Source of the DNA: Luidia sarsii
Lineage: Eukaryota; Echinodermata; Asteroidea; Paxillosida; Luidiidae
Direction of reading: 5' to 3'
Length of the DNA: 64,000 nucleotides
Assembly (NCBI GenBank): GCA_949987565.1
Contig: OX465103.1
Coordinates: 11,439,032-11,503,031 of the forward strand
A program made the translations under genes and the position numbers. The stretch's first letter is position 1. Each line of letters starts with the position of its first letter. The notes below the pieces were generated by a model that saw nothing but the letters and a program-made list of their open reading frames with translations, had not been told where the DNA came from and searched no databases. Below, in pieces: positions 11,578 through 23,500 of this stretch.

Positions 11578-14500
11578 GTAAGTATGGTGCCAGTTATACT
11601 GTAGATGTACAGTAACATTAAGGAATACACTACAGTAGTTACATTTATATAGCAAAACCTCGCTAAGTCGAAGTCCAGGGGAATGGATTAAAACTTATAA
11701 GTTATAAAGGCTTATTCTTTTGTCGGGAATACAGTAAGACTTTGAGATACATGTATGTAATGTATATGTCCCCGATATGTAAACACTAAACAGAATATCA
11801 ACTTAACCGGGTTCGACTTATCAAGGTTTGACTGTACACGTATCTCCACACGCACTGGATGGCTCATTGTTCAGTGCACACTTCATGGGCAACTACCGGT
11901 GATGCTTGTAGCAGCCATGTTGTCACTCCCATTCGGCTATTGCATGGTGTCCCTTGACGATTTTGCAGCACTGTAGTATGTATACATGTGATGTACAGTG
12001 TACTGTACATTGTACATGCAGACCCTGAGAAAAAGACCTACAATGTAAATGTATTGAATATTGAGAGTGCTAAAATGGTGGAAAGAGGCCTCAACAGCTG
12101 CAGTCAACACAGTGTCCAGTTTGTATAGGAATAATCAGACAACCATCCAATTGATTTTCATTTTCCTTATTACAGTACAATAGAACTTTGACCCTCAACT
12201 GGCAAACCATGATTAAAAAAAAGCAATTTTGGTCCATGTAGCCTGGATGAACTTCTTCAAGCCTCACAACACCCCATCTGTATTAGTTCAGAGGACCAGC
12301 CTTCCAATTCCTTCATTTTCTGTAATGACATAATATATACACTGTACATGTATGTACAGGGTAGCCTGGACTAACTTGCCAAACACACTAACACAGTATA
12401 AAAAAAGAAAACGGTTTGGGTCCCGGACTCCTGGTATACATTATCTTGATGAGCTTCCTTGACTCACACTACATGTACCCTGACTGTTTGTTTTGTGAAA
12501 TGGGCCCAATTTCATAGAGCCGCGTGAAAACCTGCTAAGCAATGGAAATTCTTCCTTGATTATTTTTTAACAAGATTGCTAACTACATGTATATCTAATC
12601 TCTTTTTTTTTATTACGCTCATTTTGTAAATTGTGGGTGCTTACATGTAACTTGACAAGTTGCACTTTGGCTGGCAACCCGATTTCATTGGGGAAGGCTT
12701 TTCATGTTTGAGCAAATTTTGGGAACTTAACCACTTCGCGCCGGGACCTCCAAATCCGGAGGTCAATTTGCTTGACTATGCGACGGGGCCCTCCGAATCC
12801 GGGCACCACTATTGTCCACATTCTTAACAAAGACTCTTTTCAGCTTAGAACAAGATTAGCAGCAGTAATCGTGCAATTGTGGGACTTTCACTGTGGAGGA
12901 TCGAGGGATACCGCGCTGCTGCTGAAAGCATGCGGGGGACATTGTCTTTGCATGCCACACAGCCTAACAGTCGTCGGTCTGGCATTGGAATTCCCCCCAC
13001 ATTCTTTACCGTAATCTGTACGCTCGGTTGTGGCCGACCAACTCGAAGATTTGACTGCCTGGAGTGGAGGCTGGAGTCTGCGGTCAGGGATTGACAGCAC
13101 CGTACACACACACACACACAAGTCCTTAACGCTCCATTGATGACGCACAATGGGCCCTTTTTCGAACGGATAATCTCTTGACAAAAGCCACAACGACGTC
13201 CGAATTGTGCCAGGTTTTACTCTCTTGTACCCATAGTATACCCTTATCGATTCATTTCACAGAAATATATTGTTCCGATTGTTTTAGCGAGATTTGTAAA
13301 TTATGCATTGTTCAAAAAACCCCATATGGCGGTCATCGGCGCTGAAAAACCAACCGGCGTGAAGTGGTTAAGCATCTCTGTGAAATTGGCCCCAGGTAAG
13401 GGAATCAGCCTTCCAACCCCTCCCCTCCTTAAAAAAGAGAAGGAAATAAACTACATGTAATTTCATTCCCCCTAATTACATGCATATTTGCATAATATAC
13501 ATGTGTACATGTTGCTTGGACCACTTACAGGCTACCCGTGATAATGTAAAAATGGCCAATTTGGGTCTCAGTTACATTTTGTACATTGACCCGGATCAGT
13601 TTCTTTGGGCCTCACACTCTCCGAGCCTTCAAAACAAACATCAGCCGTTGCTGGTTGCCCTGCACGAGCGTCGCATTCAATGAAGGTTTAATTAATCTCC
13701 CTCTCACCGGTCCTCCGCGGCCGGGGCGTTTGTCTTCTTTATTGTCTAAATCTATTCCGTGGTTTTTTTTTTTTGTTTTTTCACGCGGCTTCGTGTTTGC
13801 TCAGCCAAGCCTCGGTCCGCATCGCCGACTGCTTCCCTCCCTGCAGACTTGGGCGGGGACGATTTCATGTGTATTAAGTAGTCGGCATGCCGTGCGCGAG
13901 AGACGGCTAGAGCACCGGCGACGATATTATGAAGTGCGCGGATCAATGACATTTCCGTTGTTCGCGTGTCTGGACATTTTGAAAATGCGCCTCGCTCATG
14001 AAGCGGGTAGGGGAGGGGGGAGGGGAGGAAGAAGAAAGAAAATCCTGCTATGACTTGAATCATCTCTCGCGTGATCCAAATTCAGCGGTCCAGATTTAAC
14101 GTTGCTACTCTGTGCGCGGATTTTGAAATGATTATGATTGGCGGTGTTCGATTTCACAGTAATTATGAGTACGGTATTGCTTTCCAGAAATGCAGCACAA
14201 GTGCATGGACCCCAAGCCCCAAGCTGGCACTCAGTTTTACAAGGCGTTGGTTTTGAGGTCAGCATGATGTGTTGCAAAAGCAGCTGACTGGATTTGCCCC
14301 CCAGATGCAACCAGGAACTGCTTTCATAGTTGTTTAAGCTTGAAAATCTGCTAAGCACACAAAGTCCTTTCTTACTCCCAGGATACATGTGTAGCTAACC
14401 TTACGGTAGGCTACATACAATGTACTGTACTGTACATGTTATGTGTACGTACTGTACATGTACATGTACCGTACCTCAATGTGATGTTGTGTGCCTACAT

Positions 14501-17500
14501 ATACATGTACATGTATATGACTTGTATTCAAGTTTTGTTCGTAACCTCACTTTCTACATGTACACTGTAAGGCGTTTGAGCTTAGCAAGATGGGGTGCAA
14601 GCAGCTTAATGGAATTGGCCCCCAGGTGCCCCGTAACCGGTGCCCTTAATACATGATTGAACACTGATCAGCCTTGTACATGTACCCTGCCTAAGGACCC
14701 ACTCTGCATACGTACATTGTAGTGCATGCACTCCCAATATGCACCGCACACTTGAGAACACACATCCATGAGTTACAGTATGTACAAATGTACTTGTACA
14801 GTGTACATGTACATTTTATGTATAGATAACATCATTTGAAAACATTTTTGCAATTCAAAACCCAATCTGAAATGGGAGTTCTCACCAGTAACTGTACATG
14901 TACAGTGTAAGTGTTTAGGAATACCGATATCTCTTTGTTTCATCAATTATAATTTTTATTATTTTAGTAAAACTAATAAATTGCATTTGTACTACATGTA
15001 CATTACATGTACATGTACAATGTACGATTAAATTGACCTTTCCGCAAAAATTTCACAACCAAAATATAAATGTTTGACATTTTAGTGGGCGTCATGTTTC
15101 AATCCTACAATGTACATGTAACTGGACCTCTCTCAAAGGCCTTCTGCCTCTGAGGGACGTAGGACAGAAACATCAGGCCCACTAGATTTGCATTGATTTT
15201 GGTTATTCAAGGCAGAAAGCACTTTGCACCATATTACTACAGTCATGACAGTACACTACATGTACATGTTACTCTATACACGTACATGTGTATGTACATG
15301 TTACTCTATACACGTACATGTGTATGTACATGTACTCTATTCAATGTCATGTACATGTGTGTATTGTACATGTACATGTACGTGTACAAGTTCTTTTAAA
15401 TGAAAAACCTTCATTGAGGATACAGTATACAATGTACAGTACTGTGTGTCTAGACTCTAGAATGCAAATTACCTCGGAGTGGGATATCCCCTTGAGTTTT
15501 CCTATTCTTATTATGCCTCTAAGGTGCATTGTTTGAATATGTACATGTACATGTACATTTACTGTACAAGGGATTCCATTTTGAAATGGTCATTTGCTGA
15601 GTGATACTGGCCTTTGCTTCAGGCTTTGCCAGGCAGGCTTTGCGATTCCCATTTTCCCCAGCCCTTGACAATGACACATATATGGTATGCACATCCACAG
15701 GCAACCATAATGGCACAAGACCACCTGGTACGGTGAGCCTTTTGACACAGACACACAGCCTTCGAGCTCAGGGCTTTGTCTGCAGTCGTCCAAGTTCCAA
15801 CAGCTGATGATCCACTCTGTCATGTCTGTTTTCTCTGTGAAATCTTTCTCAGGAATGTCAAATTCATGCGTGCTGTTAATATCTAGAGTCTAGACACAAC
15901 AGCCAAAGCCTCTGTTTTGAATTGTGAATAATTTTGTTTTCACTTTCTGCAAGTCTTGCAGTGATACCAGAAATTTTGCACTGCAGGATATTTAAGTGCC
16001 GGTAGTCCATAATAATGTACAGTGTGTACATGTACACTATGTACCTGTACATGTACATGTACATGTGCACATACCATACATGTACAGTTGACATTAAGTT
16101 GAGTTGCTAAAAGGCTTTTTGAAATTGCTCACAGGAGTGTCAAATTAGAATTGACGATATAAGTATCCTGAGTCCTGACATTATTATCTTAAAATGGCAA
16201 CCGAAGCCTCTAAGGCTCTATAATGAATTCTAACTTTTAACCCTAACCCTACTGTACCTTAAAGTAAAAAACCCAAATTACCTGTGTACCATACTCTTAG
16301 CCCAAGACAGAGCCAAATCCAGAGCCAAATCCAGACCCAAGCCAGACCCAAGCCTGATCCCAAGCCTGATCTAAGCCAGACCCCAAGCCAGGCCCCAAGC
16401 CAGGCCCCAAGCCAGACCCAAGCCTGATCCTAAGCCAGACCCCAAGCCAGACCCCATCCCAGACCCCAACCCAGACCCCAACCCAGACCCCAACCCAGAC
16501 CCCAACCCAGACCCCAACCCAGACCCCAACCCAGACCCCAACCCAGACCCCAGACCCCAACAGTTGTAACCCTCCAGAGTGCTGTGATTCGTTAACACGA
16601 ATCCAATCGTCCACGCAAGACTTCCAACCGGCCGGCCGGCCGGCCATGCCATCCCCTGGTGATTTGCGGTATTGTCGGCATGCTGCATTCCTCATCACAT
16701 TGTCCCAGGAAAGGAAAGCATTCTCTGGCTTCTTTCTGAAAAAAAAGAAAAAAAGAATAATTTTCACCCAAGTTGAGTCTTGTACCATTAATTTGATGCT
16801 GCCACTGTTCAGTTGCCACTGGCTACCACCAGGCTATATGTACATGTATCCTGACAGCAAGCAAATGGTTTGGACTCTGACGTCATCAGCAGACCTTTTC
16901 TTCAGCTCTTCTGGTGAAATATCAATTCAAGGACCACTTGAGAGGCATTGTGATATTCCCCCCATCTCCCTGGAGAGAGCTTTGTACAATGATGGGACAG
17001 CACTAACCATCTTCAGAAGGCGTACTATGCACTGGAAACTTTTTTTTTACACTGATCAACCTACATGTACATGTACCGTACTGTAGGAAGTCTCATTTTC
17101 ATGAAAATAAGTTTCCCTTTACATATGTAATTCATACCCAATATGCATGTACAGTACAGTATAATCTATGATTGATCAGTGCAGCCAACACTATACAAAG
17201 TCAAATCCACCTCATGACCTCGACCAGCTTCATGGTCAAATCCTGTCTAAACTAGAGAAAGCGAGAGTTACAGGTTCAAACCCCACCCAAGCTGCCTTGT
17301 GTTTTCTTTCCCCTCTATTCAAGCAGGCTACAAATACAAATGTATTAATTTATTGTACATTTCAAGTAGGGCAAATCCTCATACAAGTATACATGTTTAC
17401 ATTCTCAGCAATACAAATTCATTGTACATGTACACATGCATGCACATATACAGTTTACATGTAGACCTGTCTTGTATGTTTCAAATAACATTTGTGGACT

Positions 17501-20500
17501 TATCACTTGGAACAAAAAATCTCTTGCTTGGTGAATTGTGCTCTTCCACCTCCTTGTAAAGTACATGTGTGTGTAGATGCACGTAAATGTACCGTGTGTG
17601 CAAATAAGAACCAGCTCATTGTACACTTAGTTTTCAATACAAATGCAAGATTGATTGAAACACAGTGAATTTAGCAGAAACGAACCTAAAGCCCAGAGGG
17701 CGTGGTGAATTGCACTGTATGTGCTGCACATTGCATGTATCAAAGTTCTGATTCGGTACATCAACAACCCTTTGTATGATTGTATCCAACCTGCATGCTC
17801 CGAATATGAATTTGTCATCCGCCCAGCTCATTCTGCCCAGTTTGGTTGGAGCAAAATGCCGAAGGATTGAATGTTGTCGAGCTGCAATCAAACAGGACAG
17901 CGTGCATTCACTCAGTGGTTGTATTCTGTTGAGGTGGGAGTCAGGTTTGGAATGGTGGGGAATCGTTTGGGCTTTCTGTTTCTGATCGTTCTTCTTTCGC
18001 AAATCGTTCAAAAAAACTATCCTACACTGAAGCCCCGAGTCAGATTGCCTCTGCCTATTTTTTTTTTTCTTCTTCTCCAAAGTCGGAGGGTTGAATTACT
18101 AATTCCCATGATTGCCATCCCTGCTGTCCCCTTCCGCCCTGCTCTCTCCACTTTTGGGGATCGAGTGAAACCTACCTCCCCCCCCCCCTCCTTCACGCCC
18201 ATCAGAGAAACACCTGTCATTGTGTTGTACACTGAGATGAATTTATCCATACCCAGTAGTGATGCGCTCAGCCGAATGATGCGTGTGTACATGTACCGGT
18301 ACATGTACAAGATGACAAGTACATTTGCCAACAACATGCCAAAACAATGCATTGATAAATCATTTTCATTTGCTACAGAATTCTTTGTTTTCTGGAAAGC
18401 TTGCAGACTTTATCTTGAGACATGAACGTCACAATTTGTTTCTGTCCAAATCTTATTTTTCAGATTTTTTTCCTAATATGTAAACAGGCCTAATCTCACT
18501 CTCAGGAACCATTTGCTATTGACCCAGACAAAAAACACGCACACTTACGTTACACCTGTACACTGTATGTGCATGGAGGTGGTACATGCGATCAAACCCA
18601 CACCCTTATGCATATTCATGTACCACGTCCATGACAATGCAAATATCATACTTTTTCCATATGTACACGTTATGAAATTTAATGACTATTTCAAATAAGA
18701 TATTTGCATTTTATTATTTCTCGGATTGGCAGCAAGAATACAGGAATTAGACCATCTAGGGTTGGAGCACTGCATGTGTTACATGTACATGTACATGTAC
18801 AATGTACATGTACATCTGCAAACTGTGTCCATTGCTCAAAGAGGCAATTTACATACATGTACATACATGTACCTAGACGGCCTTTCAATTCTTGTTAACC
18901 TGTATAGCTTGCCCTCGCCAAAAAGAACAACCCCACGTTATACATATATCACACGGTAGTTTAATGATGCACGGTCAGTGTGCGTTCAGATCTCTTGTAC
19001 AAATTGTTGATTATGATAATTATCCTCGCGCGGTAGTGCACTCTCCAATGCTCATTCGTTCATGTACGTGTATACATTAGTTAGCTCATATTGGTGTGCA
19101 TGTCCCTCGACCCATACATCAGTTTATACGGCTATCACCGGTACACTGTGTTTACACAGTATTTCATACATGTGAATTGGGTGATTAAACCGTGTATGTG
19201 TACGTTCATGTATATATGCAACGATGCTTTGCCATTCCAATCAAGTGCTCTCCGTAATGCGAAAGCAAGGTCCATGTGATGAGGTTACCACACAGAGTTC
19301 ATCAAGAACCCCAGTGCATGTACTAAACAAACACCCTGTTCAGATTTTTGCATTTTTTTATTTCATTTTTCGGGATACATACATGTATTTGCATCACAGC
19401 ACACTCAAATACTGTAAGATTAAAGTGGAAAACAGAAATAAATCAATTCATAAATTAAGAATAAACAACTACCGTACAACAACAACAACAGAAACAACGT
19501 CCAATTTACTCCCCTGGGATTGCCCAAAAGAAACTAGTTTCTGTCAGGGGCTCTCCAAAGTAATTGGATGACATACACGTACCGGTATGTTAACAGTACA
19601 AAATATAAACATTTAACATTTAACCAGTTTTATGGATGCAGTCCGTGGTCGTCTGTTACACTATCTCCTCAAAGCCACACATGCACCATCACTAATCATA
19701 TCAGTGTTCTATCCATCTCGCTGCCGGTGAAAGTACATACATGTACGTGTACATTGTACAATGTAGTTTATCAATGTACGTTGGACCTTTGCTTCGCCCA
19801 TAGCGGTGCTGGATTCGCATTGCATCCATCACATTAAAAGAGAGGACAGGCCACTTAGGGGTCCCAACTGCAGAACACCTTGTCTGTCACTGCAATCATC
19901 ACTGGCTGCCGCTTGCCTGGATTTTGATTTTGTCCCCTCGGTCGTAATGATTGAGTCTACAATACAAATTGAGGGTTTGCTGCACATTACACCTACACGT
20001 ACTGTACATGTTGAATCTGTGTACGTGTAGAGTGCATCAGCACAGTTGATTGTAGACTGTAGGGAGCCTGCATATTGAAGGGTAGCTCTACAGAGTACAC
20101 AGGTTGAGAAGAACTTGATAAACCAAATGACTGACTGATCGGTCAGTCATTCAGTCGGCCATTGGGTTGGTCAGGTGGTCTGTCAGTCGGTGAGTCCTGT
20201 TATCAATTGGTCAGTCACCCAGTCCATCAGTCATTTGGTCAATCTATTGATCAATCAGTGGGTCAGTCAGCCAGCCAGTCAGCCAGATCTAGTCAATCAA
20301 TCTTACCAATGACCCTTTCGTTTGATTGGTCAGCAAGTCAGTCAGTTACCATATTCATCCAATCAATCAATCAATCAATCATTCTGATCATTAGATCATG
20401 ACCCATCATGAACTGAAGACCAGCGAGAGTGAATCAAAGCTTGGAGCCCCCCCCCAAAAAAAAAGCAATTCCTTCTTTGCCTTTCTCCAAGAGGCCTTTT

Positions 20501-23500
20501 TAACCCAGGGTCTAGTCATTTCTTTGCCGGGTCTCTCCTCACAGAGGGCACTGAGCTTATTAATGAGATGCTAGTAGAAAGAGCTCTGGAGGTTGTGCGT
20601 TGTATGGGTGATGCAGTTAGCAGCAGGGCGTCCTGATCCTCAGATAGCAAGCATTACCCGAGAGTCTGCTTATCCGATTGTAGCAGTTGTGCACCACTGT
20701 ATACATGTAGCACATGAGCACATGTGTGTGTGATGGATGTCAGTGAATGGCGCAACAGCACGCAGGCTAGGCCCTGTGATCTTGAGCGATCACAAGCGCT
20801 TATCCATATTACATGTATCTAGAACATCCCCCCCCCCCCCCCACACACACACACACACACTCTCCTACACGTTCGTATCTCCCCAGTGGGGCTTGTGGTC
20901 ATGTTGACAGTTTGCCGGGTATCCCACTACTATACACAATCCAGGGGGGCTTTTACTTCCCTACAGCACACACCCACAATGCATGCACTGTAGCTTTCCA
21001 GCCTAGGCAGCAGTCTACGCGGCTGCCATGCATCGATAATCCCTACCTACCCCAGATCCATAAGTCCGACATTTGTCAATTGCGATTTGGCATTTAACTA
21101 GAGGCATACGTGTAATTTGAAGAGAAAACAAAATTGTATACATGTGTGTACATGTACAGTACATGTACGTTAATGCATCCTCGCTGTCTCTTCCACGTGT
21201 TCAATTATATTTTCAGTTGCAGAAATGAGAATGAAAGAGGATTATGGGGGACATGCTTTGAGTTTGACCATGGTTTGATACAGTACCCGATGGCCAAGCT
21301 TGGATTGATTGTCATGAAGAAAATAACAATTTCAAACATTATTTGAGCCAGACAGTTTGATCAGCAAGATCGGTCTGAAGGAACTTTGACCAAAGTGCCA
21401 GGTTCTCTTTATTTTAGAGATTTTTTTTTTTAAGTGGGGGGGGGGGATGGGCCCTTCAAGTTTGGTAAACAGTTAACATCATTTTCCTTTGTTCAAACTT
21501 CAACACATTTAGAGTTTAAAAAGTTGATTTTGTTCAAAACTCACACCCCATGAACTCACAGTTAGTACATGTACATACTGTACATGTACGTGTACCGTAC
21601 ATGTAGTTTGAACAGTACATGTACTTGTCCTTCCTCGGCTAAATTCAAATTCATTCCGCCGCTTTATTAGTTGTCAGTTTCTTTCCTTCCTTGAATTGAT
21701 CTGATTGTATTGATTGATGCATTGCTAATGGCCCCGTTCCATGGCAGGGCAAGGGCAGGCAAGCCTTAGCATTTGGGGCTGTATTGAGCCCAGATGATAG
21801 GGCACTGGTGTACGCATACGATACTCCGCACCGGTGCCCAGGTATGCTGTAGTATGGTAATTGTTTCTCGCCTCCTTCCCGCCCTATAAACCCCTTTCCC
21901 TCAAGTGGTCGGGCACACAGTGCGTAATTCATCTCAGCTGGCCTGCGCCTGTCACAGGTTTCCCCTTGTCCTTGTTGGGGTTTGATGTGCACTTCCCTTT
22001 AACCTTGGGGCAGTTTCCTCACAGTGAGCAGACCGTTGGAAGAAGGGAGGTTAAAGGGGCATGCCTGGGTGCCCTAGTGTGCCCGCACGAGCATTATATG
22101 ACTTATGTACATACTGCACATGTACGATAACAGAACTACAGTGATGTGGATTTTGTGGGCACACTATGTGAAAGGCACCTGAGGAGAGATTTGATACTGA
22201 GAGTGAGAATTCTAAGAAGATTTGATATTAGTATTTGATATACAGTAACAGTACAGTGTGTAAGTCAATTTGATTTTTCAGCCAGGACAGTCATCCTGAC
22301 TGACACATTGAATCGACATTACGGTATATTCGCCGGTTCTTCTCAGAACCACTACTTTCCTAGAGATACCCTTTCACATGTGGTTTGCCAGCAAAGTACA
22401 GACTTCCCCTGTGCATTGTACAACTTATGAACAGAACCATCCTAAAACAGCTATCATCTCCACCACAAGGCTAAACCCATGAATTATTTGCATTTTCATG
22501 CATACTCCTGAAAGTCCTGAGTATACTCTAGGATCCAAGCATCAGGTCCTCTGTGATTTTTACATCAGTCTGAGTGCACTCATTTGCTCAACAGGAGACT
22601 ACATGTACATGTAACCTATATCCTGAGGACAGACAGAGGACAGTCTCACAGTGTCTGACATAATGTAGCTACCGGTACATCAGTACATGGTTCTATTTTT
22701 AAAATGTTGAGTCTCTAAATTTTATACGGACAGTACATCGTCATCTTCTCACTTAAAGCCCCTACACAACATTTGTAAGATCGAAAAACAGAAATGTTCA
22801 CAGATTTACATGAAACTTATACAGTTTGAAGATGGTTATAGTAGAAACCTCTCACTGAAATATTTCTGCCTAAAATGTTGTAGGCCTATTTTGGGAGAAA
22901 TGAGTAAAAGAAACAGTTTATGTCTCACCGAGATCTAAACTACAGTGTGTATTTTTCGGAACAGTACGGCGTTGAATGCTGCATTTTCGCGGAACAAATG
23001 AAGCGGTTTTCATGATTTTCTCGAGACTCGGTTGGCGGATTGAGCTGAAATTTTCACAGGTGTGCTATTTCATGTATATGTTGGATCAGACAACATATGA
23101 ACGCTATTCTTTGACCTCGACCAATGTTGTGTAGGGTCTTCAAAACTAAAAGCAATTCACAAGAGAGATTATTTTCTGCAGCGCACTTCTGCAAAGGCAT
23201 TAAGAACCCCTTGACTTGCTTCCTTCATCAACAGCAGCTGGCCATCTGTTGATCATGTTTATCATAGATGGGCTGGCTATCTCACATTATTCCATGTACA
23301 GTATTTGTGTACATCACATGCACTTTTCCTGTCCATTGGGGAACAGTTAGTAACGACGTGTTTACTCGTATCTCTTGTTGCCTGCAGCCCCATATTACGG
23401 TGGAGTGTGGAAAGTGAGAGTGGATTTGCCCGACAAGTATCCCTTCAAATCACCATCAATCGGTAAGACTCTAATGCTTCCCTCGAGGGCTCGTCATGAC

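Larger units (their letters stand above)
950..22140. repeat. Dense GTACATGTAC palindromic sequence
   Basis: ACATGTACATGTAC-type strings, often with TACCGGTACA variants, occur scores of times between 950 and about 22600, for example near 2870-3060, 3410-3440, 7470-7580, 15000-15380, 16010-16085, 18780-18870 and 21565-21620. They are rare after 29 kb. Confidence 0.85.
11578..23387 (+). other. UBE2H: UBE2H intron 2 (11.8 kb)
   Basis: Bounded by a GTAAGT donor and a CTGCAG acceptor. It contains a pogo-like short TIR element, a TTAA-flanked MITE nested in a hairpin element, a CpG-rich block at 13620-14130, a 12-bp minisatellite at 16311-16556, CAGT-rich simple sequence at 20115-20395, and a TIR element at 22754-23141. 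No exon is recognised. Confidence 0.8.

Noticed and set aside
12772..13193. Overlapping 80-101 codon frames, repeated near 56857-57304
   Set aside because: They lie inside the two copies of the TTAA-flanked MITE, on both strands, and have no transposase motifs.
16238..16252. Telomere-like TTAACCCTAACCCTA string
   Set aside because: Only two units are present, which is expected by chance in this repeat-rich sequence.
16297..16788. 163-codon minus frame rich in G, V and W
   Set aside because: Arises from the 12-bp CCCAACCCAGAC minisatellite.
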